This document shows positions 1-7,816 of a stretch of 10,025 nucleotides of DNA, piece after piece (position 1 is the stretch's first letter; every line of letters starts with the position of its first letter). The stretch is from NCBI GenBank assembly GCA_024196135.1, contig JAMQCK010001284.1:1-10025 (forward strand), read 5' to 3'. A program made the translations under genes and the position numbers. The notes under the pieces were generated by a model. It saw nothing but the letters and a program-made list of their open reading frames with translations. It had not been told where the DNA came from and ran no database searches. The stretch comes from Pleurotus ostreatus/Saccharomyces cerevisiae fusant. Lineage: Eukaryota; Opisthokonta.

Positions 1-2646
1 CAGCGCGGGCTGGTTGAGGGAATGGAAGAGCTCAGTGGACGGGAGGAGGAGATCCGTGCGCGGGCGCTCGCTGCTGGTGCGGAGGCCATGAGCGAGCGCG
101 GCAGCGTCGGCGCGCGCGCCGTCGAGCTTGTCTGGGCCACCATCGTCGGCTGGGACGTCTCCGCGGTGCAAGTCGACGGCGTCGAGCTCGAGGCTCCTGG
201 CGACACGTCGATCGCCTCGCTCCCCATCGAGCCCTTCCTTGAGCGCGTCGCGGCGCTGTTCAAACAGCGCGACCTTGGGCCGGCGCCGCTTGCGCAGCTG
301 CTCGCGGTGCTGGTGCGACTGGCGAAACATAACGACAAGTGGGCGGAGACCATCGCGGGGGATGCAGGGCTATTGTCAAATGTGATGTCGCTGTTCGTGC
401 TGACGCCCTATCCACCGAGGGATAGCGTGTCGCTGCCACAGCCACTGGCTCTGGACCTTCTATATGCGCTTGCTTCTGCATCCAGGACAGCTGCTCAGGC
501 GATTGTTGGACCCGCGGATGCGCTCTTACGCTTCCTCACGAGTACGCCCGATGATTCTGTCTACGAACGACCTTTGGCGGACGAACTCTTGCGCGCTACG
601 CTGCGGGTGTACTTCGCACTAGCCGCGTACGGCCTGCACGCTCACCTCGCGACAACAGCCGCCGAACCTCTCACTCGAATAACGCGCTACGTGCTCTCGT
701 CAGACACCCCGCGAGCGACGTTGTGCGCATGGGCACGGTTATACGAAGCGTGGATCACCTGCGCCGTTGACCCGCATCGCACATCGCCGCCTCACGAGAT
801 TCTGTGGAGTCAAGTATTGGGTTGGGGTTGGATGGACGACCTCGCAGAGGCGACGGAGAAGCTCACCGCGCTACCCGCAGATCGCCCCGCATGGGTAGCA
901 CTATGGATTGCGCAGGCGGCTTGGCTGGAGGGCGCGCGGGTCAATGGGGTGCGCGGCGGCTCAGAGGAGCGCAACGAAGCTGCCGTGCGCCTCCGGCCAG
1001 ACTTCGAGGAGGGCGGGCAAGCGCATGCGGTCGTCTCCGCGGCGGTGGACGTCGTCCGCGACCAGCTATCGACGGATGCGCCAGATATCCGACAGCTTGG
1101 GGATAGCTTGAGAGTTTTGACGGCTGCTGTCCGTCTTCTACTCTCTTGCTTGCCGTCTGCGCCGGAGGAGATTGCGGATGGGCCGCCGTTCCCTATGCCG
1201 TTCTCGTTTCTCTCGGAGGCGAGCGCGAGGCTGGTCGGTCATGCGTTGTGGGATCGCCTGGATGCCAATGCGCCTCGGAACTATGCCCTACATCGGCCGC
1301 TTTCTCAGTACCTTGTCGTCTATCTGCAGTTATCGCGACGACTGCCTGGCGTACCGTCGGAGCTTTGGCTTGCGCAGGCTTTTACGATCGTGACGAGATT
1401 GCTTCCTGGGGATGAGTTGGCGGCGCTAGGAATTGTCGACGACATCGTTGGCCTGATCACATCTGAGTGGGATCAGGCTCGAGGTCACAGCATACCGCCG
1501 GCAGTCTGGGAACGAGGCGGCCTGACGGTCATCCAGCCTTTCCTCCGCTCGGCGCTCAAGCCTCTCACCGATGTATGCATTGCACCGCTTAAACCAACAC
1601 CAGCCTCCATCCAACAATCAACGACACTGCGTCTGCCCAAAGCATCAGGGTATCGGCAACATGGTCTACCTGCGTCCAGGGACTGGATGCTCTCCCCGCT
1701 CGGTCAGCTACTGCGCTCGGGGACCGCGCCCGTGTTCAAGTCGCTGCCATCCGACTGGGATGCCACCGAGACGGAGATTGTACGAGCGACGCTCGCACTC
1801 ACTTGCGTCGCGCGCGATGTCCTTGGTCGCTTCCTGCCAGCTCGGTCTGCACTGTCACGAGAAGAGGCCGCCTTCGGCTGCATGCAGGTCTTCATGCTTG
1901 AGCACGATCAGCCACAGGCGCAGGACAACGCCGAGGTCTTCCGCGACGCCGTCGTCGGGCGGCTCATGGACTCGCTCCTCGCCCCCTATACCGTACAGGC
2001 CGGGTGGAAAGAGCACGATGACATTGAGCGTGTCGCGGCGCGCTTCCTTGGCGCCGGGACGCCCTTCTTCCAGTTCTACCAGGACTTCGTCGGGCTGTAC
2101 GACGCTGTGTCCTTCGCGCACCCGACGTTCGCGCGCCTATTGCTCGTACCAACGTCCCTGCGCTACTCCGAAGACTACCGCAAGTTCCTCTGGGACGACT
2201 ACGGGCACCTCCTGCGCGGCATACGGTGCGAAGCGGCAGATGTCGTTGCGGGGAGCGCAGAGGAATTCCTCGATCTCATTGAGAGCTCAGCAGTCATGCT
2301 CGGCGCCTACCTCAAGTGCCTCATCAAGAGCGCGCCGCGGGGCTTCGTGCGGTGGATTGCCGTTCATCATGTAGCATGCAACATCTGGTCAGACCTGCGC
2401 GGTGAAGGGGCGTCGGAGGAGCGGGCGAGCAAGCTGCTGCAGTCGATGGCGGCGCAGGCCAGCAAGGAGGTGTTGCGGGATGTCGTGATGTATGTCCCAC
2501 CAAAGGCTGGCGCTTATTGGACGCCGCCGTCAGAGGGGGCGGAGGTCCCGTTGTCTGACGAGGTGAAGAGTGGGAGGCGGGAGTACGTGCGCGCGGTGGT
2601 GGCGGGCAGCGGCATGCAGGAGGCGTTGACCCAGCTGCTGGCTTGA
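1..2646 (+). CDS. RPAP1: RPAP1-like RNA polymerase II-associated protein, C-terminal part (5' partial)
   Basis: RPAP1 (MINIYO in plants, Rba50 in yeast) helps assemble RNA polymerase II and bring it into the nucleus. The frame is already open at base 1, so the first visible Met (base 22) is probably internal and 881 codons of a longer protein are seen. Full-length animal and plant RPAP1 is well over 1,000 residues, with RPAP1_N and RPAP1_C domains nearer the N-terminus; these would lie upstream of the window. Supporting blocks are a DWMLSPLGQLLRSG stretch (about 1681-1722) followed by a P-x-DW and ATETEIVRATLAL stretch, and an FFQFYQDFVGLYDAVSF block (from 2065) followed by a YRKFLWDDY block. 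Both resemble the C-terminal helical region of RPAP1. No signal peptide or membrane segment is visible. There is no intron in 2.6 kb, unlike the neighbours. The product call comes from motif memory, not a search, and Rba50-type naming is also possible. Confidence 0.75.
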   Translation, partial: QRGLVEGMEELSGREEEIRARALAAGAEAMSERGSVGARAVELVWATIVGWDVSAVQVDGVELEAPGDTSIASLPIEPFLERVAALFKQRDLGPAPLAQLLAVLVRLAKHNDKWAETIAGDAGLLSNVMSLFVLTPYPPRDSVSLPQPLALDLLYALASASRTAAQAIVGPADALLRFLTSTPDDSVYERPLADELLRATLRVYFALAAYGLHAHLATTAAEPLTRITRYVLSSDTPRATLCAWARLYEAWITCAVDPHRTSPPHEILWSQVLGWGWMDDLAEATEKLTALPADRPAWVALWIAQAAWLEGARVNGVRGGSEERNEAAVRLRPDFEEGGQAHAVVSAAVDVVRDQLSTDAPDIRQLGDSLRVLTAAVRLLLSCLPSAPEEIADGPPFPMPFSFLSEASARLVGHALWDRLDANAPRNYALHRPLSQYLVVYLQLSRRLPGVPSELWLAQAFTIVTRLLPGDELAALGIVDDIVGLITSEWDQARGHSIPPAVWERGGLTVIQPFLRSALKPLTDVCIAPLKPTPASIQQSTTLRLPKASGYRQHGLPASRDWMLSPLGQLLRSGTAPVFKSLPSDWDATETEIVRATLALTCVARDVLGRFLPARSALSREEAAFGCMQVFMLEHDQPQAQDNAEVFRDAVVGRLMDSLLAPYTVQAGWKEHDDIERVAARFLGAGTPFFQFYQDFVGLYDAVSFAHPTFARLLLVPTSLRYSEDYRKFLWDDYGHLLRGIRCEAADVVAGSAEEFLDLIESSAVMLGAYLKCLIKSAPRGFVRWIAVHHVACNIWSDLRGEGASEERASKLLQSMAAQASKEVLRDVVMYVPPKAGAYWTPPSEGAEVPLSDEVKSGRREYVRAVVAGSGMQEALTQLLA

Positions 2647-2673
2647 TTGATGTCCTTCACGAGCAGTTCTCAT

Positions 2674-2740
2674 TGTATAGACGCCATTGTACTTAATATA
2701 TCTTCTTGTATTCTACTCGAACATCTACACACGATATATG
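2674..2740 (+). terminator. Putative 3' end / polyadenylation region of the RPAP1-like gene
   Basis: About 30 bases after the TGA the composition shifts sharply to AT-rich, with TATAGA, TTAATATATC and TTGTATTC stretches. Such TA-rich elements often stand in for AATAAA in fungal 3' ends. No canonical AATAAA is present. The call rests on position and composition only. Confidence 0.3.
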
Positions 2741-2859
2741 CAAGTGCACATCTCGATAAATCTGGCGATCATGGCCAGAGTAACGATGAAGTGCCGGAAA
2801 CTAAGATTGGTTGATCATTGCGTTGCCAGTAAGCACCCTAGCCATAGTTAACATAGTTG

Positions 2860-2898
2860 GTGGCAAGCCACAGAGTGCTCGCTGTGACCAAGCGAGCA
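2860..2898. repeat. Two adjacent small inverted repeats
   Basis: GTGGC/GCCAC arms with a 2-base spacer (2860-2871) are followed by perfect 8-base arms TGCTCGCT/AGCGAGCA with a 7-base loop (2876-2883 and 2891-2898). They lie about 220 bases after the RPAP1 stop. They could fold in a read-through transcript, but short repeats like these can arise by chance. Confidence 0.4.
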
Positions 2899-3508
2899 AC
2901 ACTGAACATTCATGTGGAAATTGATGCATCGCGCCCTCAGTCACGCGTTGAGTTCGGAGCTCATGAGTGAGAGAAAATGGCGAGAAGGACATCCCGAGGG
3001 CCTTACCCTGCAGCGCCGTAATTGATATAGGTGCCCCCGCGATGGCGCAGATGCATTTGTCGACGTCGCCTCCAACGAAATTGCCCTACAGCGGCCTCGC
3101 ATATGCTGTGTCCTTCCTTGATAATTCACCTAGCAAACCAGTTCTGAGGCGTGAGACGGCGGTCATCGTGGTCTACAGCGCTTTCAAGCCGCTCTACCGC
3201 ATATCTGCGGTGGGCGTACGTCACGCTACGCACGCTGACGCGTGACCGCGTCGCGCGCGCCTGCTGGCGCCCACGCCATGATGTCATTTTTCGGGAAAAC
3301 GTACTTTTGTACTTGTTTGGTCGGGGAAGCAGCCCTATGCTCGTGGGTTAGTCAGTGTTGCTCGCTCCGCCTTTCCCTCCCTCGCAAGCTCGGGGGGTCC
3401 CTTAGGCGTCGCTCGCAATGATTCTTCTCAACTTCACTCTCGGAGCACACGTCGTCCTCGTATATTGTCAAAATAAATTCCCGTCCGAACCGGGCAGGCA
3501 ATCTTCCG

Positions 3509-3513
3509 ATTGG
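3509..3513 (-). promoter_or_regulatory. CCAAT box (reverse orientation)
   Basis: ATTGG on the plus strand is CCAAT on the minus strand. It lies about 110 bases upstream of the TATA box of the dehydrogenase gene, a usual position for a HAP/NF-Y site in fungal promoters. Binding is inferred from the motif and its position only. Confidence 0.4.
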
Positions 3514-3515
3514 CC

Positions 3516-3529
3516 AGCAAGCGCTTGCT
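3516..3529. promoter_or_regulatory. Perfect 14-bp palindrome in the SDR promoter
   Basis: AGCAAGCGCTTGCT reads identically on both strands and starts two bases after the reversed CCAAT box. A perfect symmetric site of this length suggests binding by a homodimeric factor. I do not recognise it as a named fungal operator. Confidence 0.4.
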
Positions 3530-3543
3530 TTCCGGAGAAGAGA

Positions 3544-3564
3544 CAAACGGATATCATCCGTTTG
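3544..3564. promoter_or_regulatory. Palindromic CGG-N7-CCG site, candidate Zn(II)2Cys6 factor site
   Basis: Perfect 9-base arms CAAACGGAT/ATCCGTTTG flank a 3-base spacer. Within this element, CGG at 3548-3550 and CCG at 3558-3560 form an inverted CGG-N7-CCG pair. Inverted CGG triplets with a fixed spacer are the typical target of dimeric fungal Zn(II)2Cys6 activators (the Gal4 family). It lies about 60 bases upstream of the TATA box at 3623, an activator-like position. Which factor binds cannot be told from the sequence. Confidence 0.5.
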
Positions 3565-3622
3565 AATGACCTTCTGGACAAACATAGCTAAACAATCGCG
3601 GTTGAGAGGCGTAAGTCTGCAG

Positions 3623-3628
3623 TATAAA
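3623..3628 (+). promoter_or_regulatory. TATA box of the SDR gene
   Basis: TATAAA in the context AGTATAAAAGG lies 120 bases before the dehydrogenase ATG. A transcription start about 30 bases downstream would fall near 3655, giving a leader of roughly 90 bases. It is the clearest TATA box in the window and fits a regulated rather than constitutive promoter. Confidence 0.6.
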
Positions 3629-3650
3629 AGGGCTTGCCTGCGAGGACGGA

Positions 3651-3713
3651 CTGCAGCCTCGAGAACTCAAGAGTCTTCTGCAGCCTCTTCACTTCAGGCC
3701 CTTCTGCAGCCTC
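3651..3713 (+). repeat. Triplicated CTGCAGCCTC in the SDR leader
   Basis: The same 10 bases occur at 3651-3660, 3678-3687 and 3704-3713, with start-to-start spacings of 27 and 26 bases. The second and third copies share a preceding TT. They lie at or just after the predicted transcription start, so they are probably in the 5' leader. A fourth partial copy (CTGCAG) abuts the TATA box at 3617. Confidence 0.65.
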
Positions 3714-3747
3714 CCATCGAGTCTTGCGCATCATCTTTTCGTCGACA

Positions 3748-4727
3748 ATGTCCGAGCCCACCGTCTACCTCATCTCTGGTGCGAATCGAGGCATTGGTCT
3801 GTAGAGCTCTCTTCGATACCACTGCTCTCAGGCTCACGCCTACTTTGCAGGCCTCACCCTCGTCACCGAACTCGCCAAACGGCCCAACACCATCGTCTTC
3901 GCCGGTGCCCGTGAACCCAACACCGCCACCGAGCTCAACAAGCTCGCCTCTGTCCACCCAGGCAAGGTGCACATCGTGCCCCTCGTCTCCGCGGACAAGG
4001 AGAACAACCTTGCGGCCGTGAAGACGATCCGCGGCACAGTTGGCAAGCTGGACGTCGTGATTGCGAATGCTGGGGTTGGCACGCCTTTGGAGTTCGCGCT
4101 GGAGGTGGCGCCGGAGACGATGTTGAGGCATTTTGATGTGCGTACCGACCGACTGCCTGCTTGCAATGTTCCTCGTCGTGTCGACGTGACCATGGCTTCA
4201 AGTAGGATAGCTGACGCTGCTTCGCAGGTCAACGTCAACGGCCCGCTGGTCCTCTTCCAAGCGACGTACCCACTGCTGAAGGAGAGCAAGATTCGCAAGT
4301 TCGTCGCCGTCTCGACGCCTGCGGCCAGCATCCACACCGGCTCGCAGTGGCCCGGCGGAACCTACGCCTATAGCTCGACCAAGGCCGCCCTCAACTGGGT
4401 CATGCGCAAGCTGCATAGGGACTTTGAGGATCTGGGTAAGTACACTTCTTTTGGACCCGTTGAATATAGTGGAATGCCTACCTAATAACCATGGTTATCT
4501 GATACTGACGAACGCCCCTTCCAGTCGTCTTCCCCCTCAGCCCGGGCATGGTCGGCACGGACATGGCGCTGGCGCATATCGAGCAGGAGCCGTACTTGCG
4601 TACCGTCCCGATGGTCGATGCGGAGGAGAACGCGAAGGGAATGCTGGCGCAGATCGACCAGGCTACGCGGGAGACGCACGGCGGACAGTTCGTCGACTAC
4701 AGGGGTGTGGGCAACTGGGAGTGGTGA
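3748..4727 (+). CDS. Short-chain dehydrogenase/reductase (sniffer/C-factor/nor-1-like), 4 exons
   Basis: A probable cytosolic NAD(P)(H)-dependent oxidoreductase of the classical SDR superfamily, with a single-domain Rossmann fold. Exons are 3748-3796, 3851-4137, 4228-4435 and 4525-4727; introns are 54, 90 and 89 nt and all keep phase. The product is 248 residues, normal for the group. Visible motifs are the cofactor loop SGANRGIG (10-17), DVVIANAG (84-91), catalytic Ser141 in VAVS, Tyr160 and Lys164 in YSSTK, and SPGMVGTDMA after the active site. There is no signal peptide or membrane segment. The start ATG directly precedes the first beta strand and follows a TATA box and leader at a sensible distance. 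The overall pattern resembles sniffer-like carbonyl reductases and fungal proteins annotated as C-factor or norsolorinic acid ketoreductase-like. No secondary-metabolite backbone gene is nearby, so the substrate is unknown and a nor-1 role should not be assumed. Confidence 0.9.
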
Positions 4728-4874
4728 GCTCACAAGAAGGATTGGGCAGTAGCGTCGGAATGTGTTTGTTTGTGTTTGCGAGATGAGAGATTGTCGAATT
4801 ATTGTTCCCTCGGTGCGCTCCCCAATTACCACTCCAGCCGAAGGCAGGTGGCCATCTGTACTGGTAGCTGCAGA
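4728..4874. other. 3' flank of the SDR gene
   Basis: The stretch after the SDR stop has a GT-rich run (TGTGTTTGTTTGTGTTTG, about 4760-4777), a plausible downstream element for 3' end formation. There is no AATAAA and nothing else recognisable. Confidence 0.3.
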
Positions 4875-5221
4875 TTAGCCCTGGCGCACAAGCGTCATAC
4901 GAAAACACCAACCAGAGAATGGCCGCCCGAACGATGCTTGACCAAACACAGCGCCACAAAAGAATCCGCAATGGCACTGGCAGGTGTGCGCCCACCCCTT
5001 GCCACTCTCGGTGCCGATCACTGCAAGAAGCGTCGCGCCAGATAAACTACGGCTCGCATGCGCTTACCTAGTACCTTCTCACGGACGCTCTGGATAACTG
5101 TGTCACGCCACGTCAAGGCTTCAGCGGCGCGAAAGATAGACCAGAAACCCGTTTCCTGCAAGGCAACGACAGCAAATCTTGCCTCCGTTACGTCTTGCTC
5201 TTCCCCTAGGAACTTCAGCAT
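4875..5221 (-). CDS. Doubtful two-exon small ORF, uncharacterised
   Basis: A possible 99-residue protein with exon 1 at 5221-5068 and exon 2 at 5020-4875, joined by a 47-nt intron with a GTAAGC donor and a TTCTTGCAG acceptor. The junction keeps phase (G|TG). Exon 1 would give an acidic then helical-looking stretch (residues 1-51, with FWSIFRAAEALTW). Exon 2 gives a Cys- and Gly-rich tail (TCQCHCGFFC). I recognise no domain. The intron is at the low end for size and lacks a clear CTNAC branch site. It would lie between the convergent SDR and Ssr4 genes, where small ORFs are often spurious. It could instead be part of a 3' UTR, an antisense RNA or chance. Confidence 0.17.
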
Positions 5222-5413
5222 CGCGGACTTGGCCTGGAGTCCAGGCTACGCAGAAGAACGAACACCGACAGCACTGACGATACCAAAGTCCAAGGAACAA
5301 TATACAGAGCGTAAGATACATTCAACTATGACTTTTGGGTCAGCCGAGTGCACAACGATTTTAGTAAACGCTCACTAAAACGACCCAATCGTCGGGCGCA
5401 ACGACAACACCCC
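5222..5413. other. Intergenic spacer downstream of the Ssr4-like gene
   Basis: It holds no supportable ORF. On the minus strand this should include the Ssr4 3' UTR. A TGTATATTG element on that strand (about 5297-5305) and TTTACTAAAA close to the stop are plausible but unproven 3' end signals. Confidence 0.3.
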
Positions 5414-7582
5414 TCATGTCGCCACCACCTGCGGCGTCAATCCCTCCATCGCCACATCCGCACTCGCCTCCAACGCCGCCCGCTTCTCCGCCGACTCTCG
5501 CTCGGCGGCCGCGCGTGCTGCTCGCCGTTCCTCGCCTTTCGTCTTGAGCGCTTCGATTTCTTCCTGGAGTTTTGCCTGAAGGGGTTTACGTGTCAGTAGG
5601 GTTGATATATGCGTCAAAAGTTGAGTATATGTGCCAAGAAGCTCCATATATGCGGTCAAAAAGGCTTGACTTACCGTCTTTTCCTCGAGCTCCTTCTTAT
5701 CGAAGATGGAATATGGGCTGGGTTCTGGCTCATCCTTCTTTCGCTTGCCTGCGTCGAGGGTTCTCGTCAGCTCAAGGCATTCCCTTCTTCGCTCATCCAT
5801 ACCCATACGCTTCAACGAAGGGGTGTAGCAAAGGACGCAATGTAGGGGAGGATCATGCGAAAAAAGAACCCCACTCACCAAACGCCGCGCACGCAAACAC
5901 CTCGTTCATAATCTCATGATTCCGCCGATACCGCGTCATGCTCAGCGTCCGCGACGAGATCAGGTCGCCCTCGTCGTCCGAGTCCGGTGCGACGTCCCGC
6001 GGCTGGTGCGGCGCGCGGTGCGGGGGCGCGTGTGGTGCGCCGTGCGCGTTTGGGTGGTGGGCTGTTGGAGAGGGTAGAGGTCAGCAAAAGTGTCAGGGAA
6101 GCTAGAAGCTAGTCAGATGGCGCCGTCGAAGCCTCCTCGAGCCATCCAAATGGCATGACGAGATACGGATAGCGAAAACAAAATCCCACCCACCATGCCC
6201 CGCCGCCTGCGCCTGCAGCGCCGCCTGCTCCCGCTGCCTCCTTTCCATCGCCTCCACCGACGCGTTCTGCTGCGCTAGCAAAGCTTGCTGTTGCGCGATG
6301 TTCAGGCGCCCCATGGGCATGCCGCCGATGCCGCCGGGGAGGCCGCCAGGACCTATCCCTGCACCTATACCAGCTCCGACACCCATCCCGGGACCACCCA
6401 TACCGCCGCCGGGTCCCATACCAGCTCCTGCCATGCCAGGACCGCCCATCCCGCCACCCATACCCGCGCCCGGCCCCATCCCTGCTCCCGCACCCATACC
6501 ACCTCCCATCCCGCCACCCATCCCACCTGCCATAGCGTTCATGCCCCCACCCATCCCCGGACCGCCCATTCCTCCCATCCCTCCCCCACCCATACCCGCA
6601 CCTGCAGCATTCGCACCGGGCGGGAACGCCTTCTGCCCCGCGCGGTCGCCCATGACGAACACAGGCGGCTCGTTCACGGGCCGGAGGGGGTAGTTGCGGA
6701 CGGGGACCTGGGCGACGGCGGGGGAGATGTCTGTGGGTGGGGGTTAGTGTGTGGTGGTGGGATGTGTGGTGGGGGAGTATGAGGTGAGAAGGGGTGAGTA
6801 TGAGGTGAGGAGGGGTGAGTGTGAGGTGAGGGGGGCGTATGAGGTGAGGAGGGGTGAGTATGGGGTAGGGAGGTTGTGATGTATGTAGACGAAGTGGGGA
6901 AGGATAGGACAGAAAGCGTTCGACTGGGATCACGCACTGTTGATCGGCCCGCGCGAATAGTGGATGAGGACGAGGGAGGGGTGGCCGCCTTGGAGAAGGC
7001 GGAAGCGGCGACGGACGCGATAGGCTTGGCTGTCGACGCCGGGGATGAAGCCGAAACGGGCTTCGGTGACTTCGATTTCCTGGGAGGGAAGAGTAAGGAT
7101 GGTGCTGAATGTGAGAGGAGAGCGATAGTCCATGCGAGGGCGCAATAGCCGATGCGAGGGGGAACGGGGGAGAAGGTGCAGAGAAGGGATGTGGAGGGGG
7201 AAGGATGGGAGAGAGGAAGTAGCACGCACCCTCGGTCCCGCAGGCACACTATACCGCTTCTCGTCCAGCCACCGAATCCCGTCATTGAAGCTGAAGTTAT
7301 TCGAGGGGAAGAACGCAATGAAGGTTTGACCGTCTGTGGCGCACACATTCATCGAAGTGATATAGTGAATTCGTGAGTTGTATAAACATGGTACAATCGG
7401 CATATTCACGCACCTTGCGGCTGGTCAATATACCCCCAAGTAAACGGCACCTTCGTCGCGAGCGGGATCGCCTTCTGGAAGTACTCCATGACATGCTGCA
7501 CCTTCAGCTCTGGGTGCAAACCCAAAGCTTCCGGGAAGCGCAGGACGCAGCCCTCAGCCTGAAGTTGTTGTGGTGTGGCCAT
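5414..7582 (-). CDS. ssr4: Ssr4-type SWI/SNF and RSC chromatin-remodelling subunit, 7 exons
   Basis: Ssr4 is a fungal subunit of the nuclear SWI/SNF and RSC remodelling complexes, known from fission yeast. Exons in transcript order are 7582-7414, 7333-7230, 7079-6938, 6730-6194, 6061-5879, 5748-5675 and 5575-5414. Introns are 80, 150, 207, 132, 130 and 99 nt and every junction keeps phase, giving 456 residues. The N-terminal Ssr4 domain (about 1-155) shows LHPELKVQHVMEYF, PFTWGYIDQP, FNDGIRWLDEKRY and RRRFRLLQGGHPSLVLIHYSRG. A Met/Gly tract (185-279) and a Gln/Ala-rich helix follow. A second conserved block has DSDDEGDLISSRTLSMTRYRRN, then HEIMNEVF (344-373). PYSIFDKKELEEK and a charged coiled coil (about 394-445) end the protein. 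An in-frame ATG at 7648 would add 22 unconserved residues; ATG 7582 fits the domain start better. Family identity comes from recognised motifs and was not searched. Confidence 0.85.
6309..6593 (-). repeat. Met/Gly low-complexity coding tract of the Ssr4-like protein
   Basis: About 95 residues (185-279) are nearly all Gly and Met, with some Ala and Pro, in imperfect GGGMGG, GPGM and GAGM units. The plus strand shows repeated CCCATACC/CCCATCCC. The tract lies in the largest exon between the two conserved Ssr4 blocks, so it probably forms a disordered linker. The repeated DNA also keeps other frames open, which explains long but false proline-rich ORFs on the opposite strand. Confidence 0.85.
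6777..6870. repeat. 21-bp minisatellite inside Ssr4 intron 3
   Basis: Tandem copies beginning GTATGAGGTGAG occur at 6777-6797, 6798-6818, 6819-6836 (3 bases shorter), 6837-6857 and a partial copy at 6858-6870. The first, second and fourth copies differ by a single base or not at all. The array lies within the 207-nt intron, the longest in the gene. In the transcribed orientation it is a pyrimidine-rich series of CACCTC and CACCCC units. Confidence 0.8.
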
Positions 7583-7810
7583 TCGTGAGTTGCGCCTGTG
7601 CTTCCCCCGCGCGTAAGCGCGCTGCTGGAATGGGCTTTGTTCGCACACGCACCGCTAGTAGACGCGTGTTGTGTGAGCCCTGTTTGCCTTAGATCTTCAA
7701 GAATGTTGGTATGGGACCTTTGCAAGAATATGAATGGAGTGCGGCGCGCCGTGAACGAGATGGATGTCGAGAACAAGGAGCTCGCCAGATCGGGCGCTTG
7801 AATGAGCTTG

Positions 7811-7816
7811 CACGTG
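7811..7816. promoter_or_regulatory. CACGTG E-box in the divergent promoter
   Basis: The palindrome CACGTG, in the context GCACGTGATC, lies about 230 bases upstream of the Ssr4-like start. It is the core recognised by fungal bHLH factors such as Cbf1-type proteins. A six-base motif occurs often by chance, so the functional call is weak. Confidence 0.3.

Larger units (their letters stand above)
2647..3500. other. Intergenic region without a supportable gene
   Basis: Both strands hold only short ORFs (up to about 92 codons) with no recognisable domain, no convincing exon chain and no coding-like composition. The first 100 bases are AT-rich and probably form the RPAP1 3' end. Two small inverted repeats lie near 2860-2898. 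Around 3217-3224 there is a TACGTCAC sequence resembling a CRE/bZIP half site. The region from about 3500 onward is treated as the promoter of the downstream dehydrogenase. Confidence 0.6.

Noticed and set aside
1571..2374. A 267-codon plus-strand ORF overlapping the RPAP1-like gene
   Set aside because: It is Ser/Arg/Pro-rich out-of-frame translation of GC-rich coding sequence. The RPAP1 frame shows conserved blocks across the same bases.
2967..3245. A 92-codon plus-strand ORF in the gap after RPAP1
   Set aside because: It has no recognisable domain, no plausible promoter and no exon partners; the length is within chance in this composition.
3694..4337. Antisense ORFs of 145 and 165 codons over the SDR gene
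   Set aside because: They mirror SDR exons and run through its introns. They lack a domain and splice support, while the sense strand has all SDR catalytic motifs.
3748..4727. A nor-1/aflatoxin-type role for the SDR
   Set aside because: Family resemblance alone does not set the substrate. No polyketide synthase, P450 or other pathway gene is present in the window.
5414..5896. A continuous 160-codon reading of the Ssr4 3' end with an N-terminal start at 5896
   Set aside because: It reads through two introns. Splicing 5879 to 5748 (with a CTGAC branch site and CAG acceptor) and 5675 to 5575 keeps phase and restores AAFGKRKKD and EEKTAKLQEE continuity.
6298..6693. A 131-codon proline-rich ORF on the plus strand (PPIPAP-like repeats)
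   Set aside because: It is the reverse complement of the Met/Gly tract in the Ssr4-like exon 4. The repeat keeps several frames open, and there is no promoter or domain.
6109..6933. A 274-codon minus-strand ORF of GWRDGRS-like repeats
   Set aside because: It is an alternative frame across Ssr4 intron 3 and exon 4. Its length comes from the coding repeat and the intronic minisatellite.
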